DNA of 64,000 nt from Cunninghamia lanceolata (lineage: Eukaryota; Streptophyta; Pinopsida; Cupressales; Cupressaceae): contig BSBN01001017.1 in the NCBI GenBank assembly GCA_027924645.1, positions 5,978,501 through 6,042,500 on the forward strand, written 5' to 3'. The position numbers and the translations under genes were made by a program. Positions 1-12,305 of the stretch are shown one piece after another; within the stretch, counting starts at the first letter, position 1, and every line of letters begins with the position of its first letter. The notes beneath the pieces were generated by a model, which saw only the letters and a list, made by a program, of their open reading frames with translations, searched no databases and was not told where the DNA came from.

Positions 1-2894
1 CGAGGTAAGAACAAGAAAATATCAAAGGCTCACCCTAAATCAGATAAGGACTTTTGACATCATCTCAGTGCCTGCACAATTAAAGAAAGATGATGGAAAG
101 ACTATGTCAAATAAATATGAGGATAATAAGGTGTATAATGACACCATCTCAGCCCTTGACCTGACACAACTTGAAGACATTTCATTAGATCAGTTTATAG
201 GTGGGGTGCTGCAATTGACCCAATCATGGGTAAATGAACAAATAAGTATACTAAAGAAGAGAGGTGTGGCCATCACAATGGATAACAAGAGAAAAAGGCA
301 GGAGATTCCTGATGAGGAATATGATGACTTTCTCATTGAGAAAAGAAAATCTAATGGAGAAAGGCTGCCACCCTAAAAATAAAGTAAAGGACCCCCCAGA
401 GGAAAGAAGACTGATAGTGAACCTAAGGGGGTGATAATTGAGAGAATTGTCATACCAGCTGAAGGTGCATCTGCATTAGGACAGGCATCAGCCTCATTTG
501 CATAGCCTTTGATGGATAAACCAAGAACAAAAAGAATCCTGAGGCCAATTGTGGAGACTACAGGAGCACAAGATGAAGGCCAAGCCTCACAACTGGTAGT
601 ATCTATGATGGGTGAGATCAGAAATGACCCTATAGTATTAAGGGGAGCTAGTAGTGAAGTGTTCAGGAAAGAAATGCAACATGATGTGCCACTTCCTACC
701 ATTATTCAATTCAAGACTGAGAAGGCCGAAGAGCAAGCAAAAGAAGCCACTAGAGCAGGTCAAGGTGGTCCTTTCTCATTGGAAGAAACTGTAGACCTAT
801 CAGATGATGAGGTGGTACAAAACGTAACTTCTCAGTGAATGGAGACCCTTGCTTCTAGCACTCGCATGACCCCACATGGAACCCCATCAACACAGATGGC
901 AATATTGGAAGAGTTGAAACAAATAGAACAAGAGAAAGAAAGTAGCCCGGAGAGGGCAGCCCCACAAATTGGGCTTGATAAGTTAGTTGATCAGGTAACT
1001 AGCCCTGCAATGATAGACCTAACATACAGGGAGGATGTGGCACATCTTGAAGACAAAGCAGGTGCATCTGATAAAATAGAAAATATTGAGGAAGTCAAGC
1101 AGACATAAGTAGAGAGCCATATTCCATATATGGGCCAACAACAACAGGAGATACCAGTTGAGCCCAAAATAGTAGAAGTCCAGCAAAAGGGTAGAAATAA
1201 TAAAGACACATCAGGTGATGATGCCCCCCGGACTCAAGAAACCTCAGGTGATAAAGAAGCATCAGGTCAATAGGACCTTAAGACAACAGAGGTCGACATA
1301 TCAGGTGCGGAACAAAATGTAGCCCAAGATTAGGGTGATGCACCTAATCCGAACACAATGATATCCACGAATACAAATATACCTCAAGATGAAGAAATTC
1401 CCAAAGTGGATGAAACACAAAAGGAGGGAGTACAAGATCAAGTCTAGGACTAGCATGTAGACATACCACATGATCATCCTCCGCAAAAAGAAGTTCCTCA
1501 AGAAGAAGAAATACAACAGGATCCCCCTCATGAAGAATATCATGAGGAAGAAATCAAGAAATCACCCTCTCCATCGAGAACAGAGATAGACACAGGAGAT
1601 CAGGGTGGACATGATGATGATGATAGACAACAAGGATCTAGAGATCAAGTACCTCAATGGCTTGAGAAAGAAATATGTACAAAACAAGGTTTCGAGATTC
1701 AAGAGTTTGATGTTTCAACCTTATTTGCAGAGACCATCATGAAGCCTAAGAGGAAGGCCAAATTAACCTCTGCTATTAGAAGAGATCGTGCTATAGGCAG
1801 AAGGACCACCCAAGTAGCACTTCCCATTGTTGAAAAAGAGAAAGACAAAATCACTCTGGAAGAATTCCAGATCACCACAATTGACTTGGGGTTTGCCAAT
1901 GAAGACCAAGAGGGTCAGGAAGGGAAGGATATAATTGATTCTTTAACCCAAAGGGTGAAGAAAGGATAAGAATAAGCAGCATAAAGAGCATAAAGAGCAC
2001 ATTGCTCAGCTGCATTCATACATAAAAGGCTTGATTAACCCTAACAATACATCAATTGATCAGGCAGTCCCATTGACTGCAATCTCTCAAGAGGAGGTTA
2101 ATAAGTTAGACCTTATGAAGCATGAATCAGTGATCATGAGGAAGTGGATGCTATCAACACTCACGAGATTTGAGGAAGTAGTGAAAGCCTCTTTACAGAG
2201 GTGGAATTCTTTGAGTACCTCAAAGATGAAGGTTGATAAAATATAGAATGAGATCGGAAGAAGACCATTCCAGTTAGAAAAAGCCTTGTGTGCTCTAAGT
2301 GAAATAAAGAGGATTAACCCTCAGGTCCTGATAAATAATCAGGTATTGGATAATAACACTGCCATGCTAGTGGATATTTGGTATAGGGACATCAGGTTTG
2401 AATGTGATATACTGAAGAAGTGCAGTAGTAAGCTAAGAGATATCAGTGTGAGACTGCACAACATGATGTCATATGAAGCAAAAGTCCTGGAAGCCCTAGA
2501 GGGAAAAGTAAAGGGGAAAATTGAAAACTAAGACGCAGACTTTGCCATAAAAGCTCTGCATGATAACTTCCAACCGATGGCTGATGATCCTCTCAGCCAC
2601 CTGATAGAAGAAGCAATGAATAAGATCATGACGATCAAAGTCAAGGTGGAGAATTATACTGAAACATTGAGTAACAGGAAGGGTAAGTTAGAGGCCCTCA
2701 GAGATAAATTTCAAGCCCACAAGCACGCCATTAGTAAAGCCAAAACTCAGGATGGCGGGGAGGTTGATAAGATAGTAGAAGCCTATGAAAATATCAGGAC
2801 AATATTAAAGGTCCATATACATGGTGATATTCATCAGGGTGATAATGACATAGAAAGTGATGATCATGATGATGATGAAGAAGAACTTGAGTAA
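1..2894 (+). pseudogene. Decayed acidic, coiled-coil ORF (copy A) of an unclassified repetitive element
   Basis: I do not recognise a named family. One frame can be followed from base 2 to about 1970, broken only by stop codons (for example after 376, 838 and 1108). A second frame then runs from about 2031 to 2894. The product is rich in Glu, Asp, Gln and Lys. It has a basic nuclear-signal-like stretch near 1739-1810 (KPKRKAK) and a helical, coiled-coil-like C-terminal part (2031-2890) ending in an Asp/Glu tail. The first 1.1 kb is homologous to 55,525-56,690: both share EYxRLTLNQ, YEDNKxYN, the tail KRKxxE...YDDFL, and two xIDLT motifs. The 5' part lies outside the window. The coiled-coil is judged by eye. 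It is probably an extra ORF of a retroelement or a host-derived repeat, and is not functional as read. Confidence 0.55.
785..817 (+). other. SUMO-interacting-like motif 1 in copy A
   Basis: The codons read TVDLSDDEVV, a hydrophobic core (V-D-L-S) followed by acidic residues. The equivalent position of copy B (56,310-56,340) reads TIDLTEDDVV. This is the usual form of a SUMO-interacting motif. Function is inferred from the pattern only. Confidence 0.4.
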
Positions 2895-3080
2895 ATGAAG
2901 ATGTACCACAAGGGAAACATATGCATCAGGTACTTAGAAGAAAATAAGTCACCTAGATGGTTGCCAGTTGGTGACCTCTGCCATAGGGAAAGTTGATCAA
3001 GTCAAAGTGAATGTACACCGTTGATCTTAATTGACACATCCTGACCGTAGGTCATTTGTAACTGATCCCTCACCTTATTC

Positions 3081-3088
3081 TATAAAAG
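3081..3088 (+). promoter_or_regulatory. TATA box, possibly in a 3' LTR after copy A
   Basis: TATAAAAG lies about 190 bases after the end of copy A's last open frame, in sequence without ORFs. A TATA box just 3' of an element's coding part suggests that 2,950-3,400 belongs to an LTR. I could not find LTR ends or a second copy, so this is tentative. Confidence 0.35.
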
Positions 3089-3904
3089 GTGCAGGGATGC
3101 CTTATTTTGAACATTCAAAAGCTTAATTGACATTTGATTGCTGAAATATCAGGGCCTATTTCAAAGTTGTTGTAAACATACATGTTTTTGCATACTTAAT
3201 GAAAGAGAAGACCATTTTGATTACAAATCATCATAAATCCTGAGTAATCTGTGTTTGGATTTTTGATACATGCTTTGATTAGTTGCGTCCTTTGGAGTGC
3301 TTATCAATATGCTTGTATTGTTTTCATTCATCATCCTTTGAAGTTAGCATCATTTGTATCTAGCTGTGGAACATCCTGGTGAAAATATGGTTTGATTTCT
3401 TCTCCTCATGACTGTATCAAGTGTTTATGTGGCTCAATAGCTAAAGATTCATCATAATTTGAAGTATTCTTTTAATTTTCTTTGAATTTCATAACAATTC
3501 ACCATCACAATTGCAAGTAACAAATAATTAGAAGCAAATAACATGAAATATGCAGACATCTTGTAGACAATTGAAAATACATAGCATATTTGGAGTTAAA
3601 GCATGTACAATTGACAAATATCATGCAAAGATTTAAGTACAGACACATTAGTTGAAGAAATATACTGTGTAGAGTAACCTTTCTATGTAGCATCTTTACA
3701 GGAGATAGAATTTACTGATCAACGTAAGGCCCCTTGAATGGTAAACAATAACACACATCAACCACTGAGTAACGTCAGTAGATTATGAACTAATCAACGG
3801 AGACTTGGGATCATGAATTCTTTGAATTCATCGTATCTTTCAAGATGAGTAAAGGTTGTTGTGTAACTTTTATTCTATGTTTGTTTATGACTAACGTCAT
3901 GATC

Positions 3905-4370
3905 AACACTACTCCATCAAAGTTTCACAATTTTTTACTCTTAGGGCTCTTAAGTGACTTTATCGAAAGCCCATGGTTTAGAACAACTGGGATACTTGGG
4001 GTATGAAAGGAGACTTCCCCTAGCATTCACCCACCCACCCCAACATGTTGGCACAATTAGTTTGGCCCCATGAGGTGCATAACAAAAAAAATGGCTTTTG
4101 GCAAGCTTGTGTTGAATGCCACTGGTGCATTTTGCAAGAATGCATTTAATTTTGGCAAGGCCAAATGGTTTGGAGTTGAAAAAACTTAGAGAGGTTATTG
4201 TATGGACCCCATGTGCACCTGTAGGTCCAAACAGAACACTTGTATGTGCCACAGACTCTGAAAATTGCTCTATTAAAGTTTGACAGCTTTTTGCTCTTAG
4301 GGATCTTAAGTGACTTTGCTAGAAGCCTATAGTCCAGAATGACTAGGATACCTAGGGTACAAAATGAGAC
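3905..4370. repeat. Direct duplication, about 110 bp, offset about 352 bp
   Basis: Bases 3905-4012 and 4257-4370 are diverged copies sharing CTCTTAGGG, TCTTAAGTGACTTT, a GGGATAC/AGGATAC block and GAGAC. The sequence between is not duplicated. It overlaps the 3' side of the minus-strand gag remnant. Confidence 0.5.
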
Positions 4371-5164
4371 CAAACTCAATCCTACCTCATATGATTCAAA
4401 AAACATACAAATGTAGACTTCGACAGAAGGTTTGAAAGCAATTTGAATTTTTGACAATGCAATAGTAAATTGGTGACCAAATTCCATGCTAGATTCACCC
4501 TCATTACTTTTGATATTTGCCAATTCCTAGAAAAGAGTAGCAAGGCCAAGACTACCTGTGAACTCCTCAAATGCCACCACTAGATCATTCCAAGAAGAAA
4601 AGTGATGCTCTAGAAAACCACCAAGTCATTTCCATGTTAATCCACATAGTGATCTAACAAAGAACCTCATCCACATGTCCTCATCTTCAAATTGAAAATT
4701 GTCCATGAATTCTAAAAATGTGGCAACATGTGCCTCCCCATCATAGAAATCACACTCATCAAAAAGAGGCATTTGATGATAGATCTTGGTGGGCACAGAT
4801 TGCATTCCATAATTGACCCATGAGAGGTTCAACTGTTTGTACGTGGTGTCATTGGGGATGGGAGGAGACCGAATAAATGAGCCATTAGTGATAGCAGGAA
4901 GTGCATTTGATTGCACCTTGGATTCAAGCGGCCTAATTTAGTTTTCAATTTCCTTTTGTTGCATTTAATGAGTTCATTTTGATAGTTCATGGATGTATGG
5001 CCTTGAGGATATGCTAGAGATGAAATATGACCACTAAAGTTGGAATATGACGCGTCACTAAAATAGTCTGAGTCATACTCATCCACAAAAATCCTAGGGC
5101 ATGAATCATATGATTGGGGATGTGAAGGAACTGCCCTATAGTACCCCTTATACTTAAAGGCCAT
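4090..5164 (-). pseudogene. Retrotransposon gag remnant
   Basis: Read on the minus strand, open segments 5164-4829, 4916-4626 and 4523-4146 give a capsid-like region: a target-strand start (MPLFDE), then HVATFLEFMDNFQFEDEDMW and FFVRSL, then a W-x-D-L segment after a stop, and a segment SSMEFGHQFTIALSKIQ. The order and spacing (acidic helix, ED-x-W, SL-x-G, SW-x-D-L) match the plant retrotransposon gag/UBN2 type. There is a frameshift between the first two segments and stops near 4625 and 4524. No protease or polymerase follows. A repeat array at 6,820-7,430 lies upstream on the same strand, as expected of a leader. Confidence 0.5.
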
Positions 5165-6819
5165 GACTGCAATGTATATGTCATGCTGAAATAGAACTAC
5201 ATCCCATCAACAAATAATCCCTATTATGAAACAACTTGTACTTCAAGAAAGGAAAGAAGAAACAACATTCATGTACCTTGACCTGTTACCGCACCAGATG
5301 AATAAAAATTTGTTATATTGATAGCAAACCAGCAAAATCCACGAAGTCCACTACAAAGTCACCACCTCACAAAATAAGGAAATCCTTGGTGCAGATAGAT
5401 TTACCAAGGATGAAACATTTCCAAGTTACCATTCCAGCAAAGTTATCAATTTCTTTGAACCCTTAATTTATCCCTGACAATGATGACATTTTTTTAAGAC
5501 CAAAAGCTATAGGTCCAAAATCCTAGAGTATGTTCTCACCTTCAGAGCCAGGTGATGTCATCAAGAAGGTAAAATAGGAGCTCATCAATAGATCTAGGAT
5601 GGTTAAATGCTAACTCCTAGGAGTGGGTAATCTCCTCTTCAGTTTTTACTCAACTAGACCCAGGAGGGATATTCCTAGAGGCATAAAATGGAACACAAAT
5701 AAACATTTGCAATCATACCCAACGTACACTTGACCCCCATAGCTATCACTAGGCCAAGACAAACTAGTTACACAAACCTCTAATTAAGTTGATTATACAT
5801 CTTGTACATGCACCCACAGATGATAGCATTTATATCCCAATAAGATGGAATCATTTGACATTCTTTACACAATGACAAGATGCAAACATGCATAACATGA
5901 TTCACACAATATCTAAACTATTTTGGATTGCTTGAAGTTTTTCCCTGGTTATAAAACAAAATCATGAACAGTATGTTTGACAAACTAAATCTAACCCTAC
6001 TCCTACTCCTACAACTACCCAAAATAAAGGATTAATTTGAAAGAAATTGCCAACCCTTCACCAAACTAGACTGGTGCCTACTCCATTGGGTAACAAAGTC
6101 ATGAACAACAAAAAGGGAAGAGATGCATCTAATGGAGGATCAAAAGAACTAGATATGTATCTACATACAAATCAAACATACATTACATATAACAAACATA
6201 CTTAATAATCCAAAGAAAAACTATAGTGATCCATATGAAATGAAGAAGAGACCATTACAAAAGCCTTGCAATGCATTAGATGTTGTCACATATACATCAA
6301 ATCTCCATTACACTCATACCAACAAATGTGGTAAGAGAAAATACATAACTACGATTACATATTCCCCTGAGTCATTGCAAACTCCCATGGAGACATATCA
6401 TTACATGCAGATGTGCTTTACAAATATTCCCTACTCTATGTCAAATGCATCCTTCCATTTGCAGCCTAAATGTTTTGCTTTGCTTGATTCCCTAAAATCA
6501 CCATGAGCTCCTACACCTCTAGAAAATTGGTTCGACAACCAACCTATTTTACTTTTCCATCCACACATATATAGCATTGCATTTTTCTTTCTATAGCATT
6601 TGGGTGGGAAACAAATTAGGGTACCCACATCTACCACAACCAACTCACCTACCCCTGCATTTAATTCATCATCTACCTCCAATCTAGTCAAACTGGGCAT
6701 TAATGGTGTTTTAAGAGGTAGGCAGGTGTTTAAACTTGCAAACCCATGAAAAAACACATTTTTATGCTTTCACAACACTGTAAATTTTTTTTTTTTTTGT
6801 TTTGACACTCGAGAGCCCA
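5165..6819. other. No recognisable gene
   Basis: Sequence between the gag remnant and the motif array. Short ORFs here (for example 6240-6506 and 6431-6757) show no family features and are probably chance. By orientation it would be the leader or N-terminal part of the minus-strand gag element. Confidence 0.4.
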
Positions 6820-7430
6820 TCAAGAACTTTTTCTATGAGTTCCTGGTCACCAAGAACTCACCGAAATCTGTCTTCATCCTTTCTTCATTCTTTCTTCCCT
6901 TTGTCTCTTTCTCTTTCTTAGGCATTTTCATCTCTTCTTTCCTTGTGCAAATTTTCCTTTTTGGAGCTTGTGGGGCATTAGGAACTTTGTCAATAGTTTT
7001 CCTGGTTCCAGGAACTAGCTGAAACGTCAAAATCATCTTCTTTACTTCTTTTGCCTCTTTGTCGGTGAGTTCCAACTAACCTGGAACCCGTCTAAATTCA
7101 CTTCACTTTGCCTTGCCTTGCCTTTTCTTACCTTGTCATGTTTTAGAAACCTATCTCATTTATTTCTTGTCAATGATTGGGACCAAACCAAGAACTAGGA
7201 ACTCGTCGACAAGTTCCTAATTTCCAGGAACTAATCGAATCACTAAAATCCTTGTTCATCACATTATTTTTTTCTTGTCAACAAGTTCCAACTAACTAGG
7301 AACTCATCAAAACACCTTCCCCTTTTGTGTGCTAAGTCATTATTGGTGGGCGAGGATTCGTTAGGAACTAAGAACAATTTCAGTGAGTTGGACAAGGAAC
7401 CAAGAACTCACCGAAATTGTTCTTGGCATG
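6820..7430 (-). repeat. Degenerate array of GAACTCACCGAA / AGGAACT motifs
   Basis: At least ten variants of GAACTC-(A/G)CCGAAAT and AGTTCC / GGAACT occur in both orientations, for example near 6840, 6980, 7010, 7065, 7195, 7215, 7275, 7355 and 7400. Spacing is irregular (20-60 bp). On the minus strand it lies upstream of the gag remnant, so it may be an element leader. A weak primer-site-like TTGGTGTTGGGACCC (minus strand) lies near 7570-7590. Confidence 0.5.
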
Positions 7431-7439
7431 CTAGAAAAG

Positions 7440-8586
7440 GTTGAAACACAAATACTTAACCCTTTTTTAAAATTTTCAATATTTCCAAAGGCATATGATC
7501 AAGACAAAACCTAGGTATGCTTTGGTGGATTTTAGACAAAATTATGCAAGCTTGGGAGCCAAAAAATTTGGGTCCCAACACCAACAATACATGCCAATAA
7601 AAACACCACCTACAATAATGTATTCATAGAAACTAAAGTATCTAATTGAAATTGATGAAAATATCTTAAAACTAATGCTCAATAAAATTGTATAATGCAC
7701 TTGTAGAAGAATTGCTAATAAAATATAGATAGCATTTTTTGAAAGCTTAAACGAAATAGAAAGGTGTCAATTATTTATTGAAATGATAAAAAAATATTAA
7801 TTTTAAAGGCACTATGAAAAAATTGGGTCTAAGATTATCCAAATACCAATGGTGAAAAAGTAAATAAATCAAATTAATGCATACCAATTAGTAAGTTTGA
7901 CCTCATTCACTATAGATAGTAATGTTACCTAGCATGTTTTTACATTAGCTATTGCTTATGAAACAAAAAGTCTTGTTTAGTTAGCAAAACAAGCAAATCA
8001 AAAAACACTATTGAAAATTGTCAAGAGATGTGAGAGAATTGAGGATTCCAATAAAAATCAACTATGGGGTAAGTGCATGGAAATAGGGGACAAAAATGGG
8101 GTCAAAAGTGGACACTTTTTTTCTTGAAATCACCTAAACTTAAACTTGAATAAGTAATTTGATATGTGTATACTCAAAATTTGAAGATATGTATGATAAG
8201 AAAAGAATTATAGTACTATGAATTTAGTTTCTAAAATACTAAAAAATAATTAAGGTTAAGGGGTAAAATTCTAAGCGCACACAAAAGTATTTCTATTTTT
8301 ATCACTAAAATATAACAATGTCTCATGTGCACCACCTATTTTTTTTTGTTGCATTAGATATTTTAAAAACCTAGTTGGTAGAAATATAGCCAAGAGTTAG
8401 TACTACAAGTTGTATTTTTTAATATTTTGTATTGAATTTTTTTTGTAAGTAGATCCATCCTAAAAATTATATCACTAAATGTGCACGTCACACAAATCTA
8501 ATCAAAAATATAATTTTTTTAAAACATGTATGGAACAATCCAATATTTTTTTTAAAAAATTTGGATAAAGGGCTCAAAAGTTATAA

Positions 8587-8588
<2 letters not shown>
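7440..8588. other. AT-rich sequence, no gene seen
   Basis: A/T-rich DNA with homopolymer tracts and no coding or terminal-repeat structure that I could support. Confidence 0.4.

Positions 8589-8673
<85 letters not shown>
8589..8673. repeat. (AT)n microsatellite
   Basis: About 42 uninterrupted AT dinucleotides. It is the longest of three such tracts within 600 bp. Confidence 0.95.
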
Positions 8674-8674
<1 letters not shown>

Positions 8675-8829
8675 CTATAGCTTACTTCCCAATCTAGTGT
8701 AATTTTCACCAGGGCTTAAATTTGACAGTCGACCTTGCTTGTCAAGAATTTTTTTTATGACAGTTACCTATTCAACGGTGCCCTTCAAATACTATGACAT
8801 ACCTTAGTATAAGTAAATCATATAAAAAT

Positions 8830-8831
<2 letters not shown>

Positions 8832-8862
<31 letters not shown>
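8832..8862. repeat. (AT)n microsatellite
   Basis: About 15 AT units, the second tract of the cluster. Confidence 0.9.
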
Positions 8863-8864
<2 letters not shown>

Positions 8865-9102
8865 TCATAATCCTATATAAATTTTGACAGCTTATCCAAA
8901 ATCTCTCCTTTCATATGATAAAGTCTTTTTAAAATTCCGATTGTATTTTATAGCAAAAATGCCAAAATACAGCTATATAACTATCAAATTTAGGCCCTAG
9001 TTTTCACCATAGAACATAAATTTGACCTTCTAAAAAAGGCATCACCCAGTATGCTTTTCTTCCCCTTTACATACTCAATGTCTCATTTTTGTTGTCTCTA
9101 AT

Positions 9103-9104
<2 letters not shown>

Positions 9105-9168
<64 letters not shown>
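9105..9168. repeat. (AT)n microsatellite
   Basis: About 32 AT units, the third tract of the cluster. TTTTCACCA...TAAATTTGAC occurs near 8705 and again near 9003, so the tracts may lie in a diverged local duplication. Confidence 0.9.
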
Positions 9169-9170
<2 letters not shown>

Positions 9171-10550
9171 TACAAAGAGATTGTTATAAACTACCCAAAA
9201 CATATAAATGTGCTATTGGATAGCCGATACACATATATAAATAGTCTTATTAACCAAATACCATAGGAAATAATTTTGACAAAAGAACTTAAATATAAAG
9301 GTTTGAGGAACAAAACTATCTCTATTAGCCATCACTTAAATAAATAATTTTACTAATCTACATATTTTTAACTCCAAAGCAAGCGTATTTACTGGGATCA
9401 CTATATTTCAATGCACGAGGAGCGTGTTTTATGAGATGGTCATGGAGAAATATATCATTTTTATAATCTCAGAACTGTTGTTGGTTTCAAATTTTCAATG
9501 AATAAATAAAAGATTGTGAATTATTTTTCCCTAGATGTTAAATCTGGTTTTTTAAAAAAGGTTTAAAGACTTATCTTGTCAAACTTTATTCTACCCTAAA
9601 CCCTAAAATAATAGGTTAAAGCACGACTGTTGAGAAAATTCCCGCGAAGAAGAAATCTGATCTTAGTTGGACAAGAAGCTTACGCAGTGACCAGTTAAAC
9701 GGATCTTTTGGTCGCCGGTTTATTAAAGGTCTGGTGATGGCGATGTGAAAGACCGCAAATCAAATACACGAAATCGGAATGAATGACTAGATGAGAATAT
9801 AAATCTGCACGTACAAATACAGGTGTTCGAAACCCTAATCACAGTCCAAAAATATTGTATGAAATGGAAATTCAATGTATGATGGAATTGTCTGTCATAG
9901 TATTCTTCTAAGAATTGTCGCCTGTTGCCCTGGAATCGAATCTGGAGCGCTTCAAGGTTGAAAAAACAATGTCCTTTAGACTTTAGAGCAAGAGAAGGAA
10001 TAAAGGAAAGATTTGGTACAGTTACACTCCATTTCCATGCAAGAAACCCCCCTAAATGAGACAATTTTCAATCTTTTTTTTCAAACTCGTCTTCCAGCGG
10101 GGTTATATGAGGCAGTACAGTGTGTAAGCAAGTTAGCAGAGTTGGAGTAAGGCAGGCTTCTGCTTTTCTTCTGTCTGTTCGATTCTGTAAATTGTACAGA
10201 GCCGTGGGGAAAAAAGTCAGAAGAACTGACCTGCAACGACCTCTGAATTCAGACTGTTGTTACAGATTCTTTGAGACATAATCATAACGCAAAATCTCTG
10301 CTCAGTTACGGTAATCACATTGTTGGCCTACTCTATGCCGCCGCTTTTTTTATTTATTCTGCACTGAACCCTCCTGCTGCTGCGCATGTATGTGTGTGCA
10401 TGTAAATTTTTTAAAGCTTTCAAACCCTAGCCAAGTGTCGATCCTTGATTCAAAGCCACTTGTACACGCCGGCTAAGTACATGACGCTTCAGCAAGGGAG
10501 AAGAATAAAGAAGATTCATAATGGATATGTCACACCAGTGCCAAACGTAG
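9169..10550. other. Unrecognised, partly GC-richer sequence
   Basis: The region from about 9620 is less AT-rich than its surroundings. A 113-codon minus-strand ORF (9723-10064) shows no known motif. No element ends were found. It could be a fragment of host promoter or UTR sequence, but nothing here proves that. Confidence 0.3.
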
Positions 10551-10557
10551 AACCAAA

Positions 10558-10704
10558 GCTAGGGTTTGGTACCTAGGGTTTGAAGGCTAGGGTTTGATTT
10601 TGAAGGCTAGGGTTTGAGCCGATTTTGAAGGTCCGGGAAACTAAAATCCAATGGCTCGTGGGCCGTGCTTCCATGACCTAGGGTTTGGAACCTAGGGTTT
10701 GATT
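10558..10704 (+). promoter_or_regulatory. Cluster of telo-box motifs (AGGGTTT)
   Basis: Six copies of CTAGGGTTTG occur within 147 bp, at about 10559, 10572, 10587, 10606, 10677 and 10690, with an inverted AAACCCTAG at about 10425. Plant telomeres are TTTAGGG repeats, and telo-boxes (AAACCCTA) are known promoter elements. The spacing is irregular, so this is not a plain telomere tract. It may be a degenerate interstitial telomeric stretch or a promoter cluster. Confidence 0.6.
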
Positions 10705-10807
10705 ACGACAGCCACTCAAAAATAAATAAAATTTGATCTGCGCAGTTCACGATGAGAGAGGTATTCCATTATTGTACGGCCGCGCCTTTTTCCAGCTCTT
10801 CCGTGTG

Positions 10808-11257
10808 TCAAACGGCCAGCCTGCGCCGAAAACAGCAAAACTCCATCTGCAGGATATCCTGCTTTGTTTTTAATATTGAGATATTGTTAGGCATGCACGC
10901 AGATCCACAAGGATCATTGTAGGAAGGCATGTTTTTCACAGAATCGAGGAACCTGCTTTGACCCATTTTTTTCTCCAATAAATCCCACTGATCATTACCT
11001 TTCCTTGCAGGACATTTCCAGTGTGTATGTCTGTGGTCCATACTACACAGTCTAGTCACCTCTGATGAAAAAAATGGCCTATTGTTCACCTGCCTCCTTT
11101 GACAAAAAGATGGGAGTTGTTGGAAGCAGCTTGGATACTGTAGCTTTCCGCAAGTCAACTTCGAATCCATTTCTCCATTACGTAAGGTTTCATCATTTTT
11201 TTTCCAAAATTTAATCTTTATTCTGTATCCTCCATGTTTAAAAACTGTGATTTGCAA
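10808..11257 (-). CDS. Hypothetical ORF, 149 codons
   Basis: An uninterrupted ATG-to-stop frame on the minus strand in fairly AT-rich DNA. The product has eight or more Cys and several His (for example TRLCSMDHRHTHWKCPARKG), but the spacing fits no zinc-finger family I know. The telo-box cluster lies downstream of it on that strand, so it is not in promoter position for this ORF. It may be a chance ORF or a gene fragment. Confidence 0.2.
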   Translation of the reverse strand: MQITVFKHGGYRIKIKFWKKNDETLRNGEMDSKLTCGKLQYPSCFQQLPSFCQRRQVNNRPFFSSEVTRLCSMDHRHTHWKCPARKGNDQWDLLEKKMGQSRFLDSVKNMPSYNDPCGSACMPNNISILKTKQDILQMEFCCFRRRLAV

Positions 11258-11920
11258 GATTTTCCGAACTTTTAAGCCGATTCCAATGACTTCCTTTATG
11301 TCTAAATCAATGGTTGGCTTAACATAACATAGCCTAGCGTCATGGCATAGCCTCTTTTCAGTCAGGAAGCTTCTGCATTCATGGAAATAAAGACAAACGG
11401 TTCAGATTTCCTTGCACTTTTTCTTTTTTTTTTTGCTTTTTAATTCAGAGAACAAAACCAGGAGGATGACAGTGAGATCACTAATTACAGTCGACTTCTT
11501 CCTAGGCATAAAGCATGATACGTTAACCAACTTTTAATCTGCTTACTGAATAAAATACTACTTCTTAAATGCTCGCCACTGTGGATCAATAATAAAAAAG
11601 GTTTTAAATCAAAGCAAGAATTCATGGTGTATTGGAAGAGGAAACAAAGTAGGAAACCGCCGCCAAAGAGCCTAAAGGGGGGTCCAAGGGGGTAATCATA
11701 GGTTCAAACCTAAGGGCCTAATGTTTTCCTAGGCTATTAGCATGGGCTTTTGGTTAGGCTTTTTGTGTGATGGTGACCACGTTCCATAAGGCTCATGATT
11801 AAGAAAAGAAAGTGGATTTGAAAAAGTCTTTGTTTAAACGGTAGTGTACTTGAGGGTGGGTGATTAATATGAGGCTTTCGTATGCTATTGTAATAATCAA
11901 TCCTACATTTCATTCCATGA
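11258..11920. other. No recognisable gene
   Basis: Sequence without coding signal or terminal repeats that I could identify. Confidence 0.35.
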
Positions 11921-12045
11921 TAAAAGGTAATAATAAGATTAGACCTTAAGCTAGGTAATATGAGTTGAGGATCATAAAAGGTAATAATAAGATTAGACCT
12001 TAAGCTAGGTAATATGAGTTTAAGCTAGGTAATATGAGTTGAGGT
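11921..12045. repeat. Tandem duplication, 54 bp period plus a 21 bp partial copy
   Basis: TAAAAGGTAATAATAAGATT begins at 11921 and again at 11975, with the following 30 bases repeated almost exactly. TTAAGCTAGGTAATATGAGT is then repeated once more from about 12020. Confidence 0.85.
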
Positions 12046-12121
12046 TGATTAAAAAATAGTAAGATAATAATAGAGATTAGATCTTAAATTAACCACTTGA
12101 GGGTGATTGATTGATTAATTT

Positions 12122-12305
12122 AAATAGAGTAATTGAGTAATTTGAGATAAAAATGATTAAAAATGTTATGGTGGAGTTAAGGTTTACTTGGGAATTGGTA
12201 TAGTGCTTTGATTAAATAGAGTAATTAAGTAATTTGAGATAAAAATGATTAAAAATGTTAAGGTGGAGTTAGGGTTTACTTGGGAATTGGTATGGTGCTC
12301 TGATG
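12122..12305. repeat. Tandem duplication, 92 bp period
   Basis: AAATAGAGTAATT starts at 12122 and again at 12214. The two 92-base units differ at only a few positions, so this duplication is recent compared with its surroundings. Confidence 0.9.

Noticed and set aside
9723..10064. Minus-strand ORF of 113 codons as a gene
   Set aside because: No recognisable domain, no promoter or splice evidence; kept only as a remark.
10558..10704. True interstitial telomere
   Set aside because: Units are not regular TTTAGGG heptamers; spacing varies from 13 to about 70 bases.
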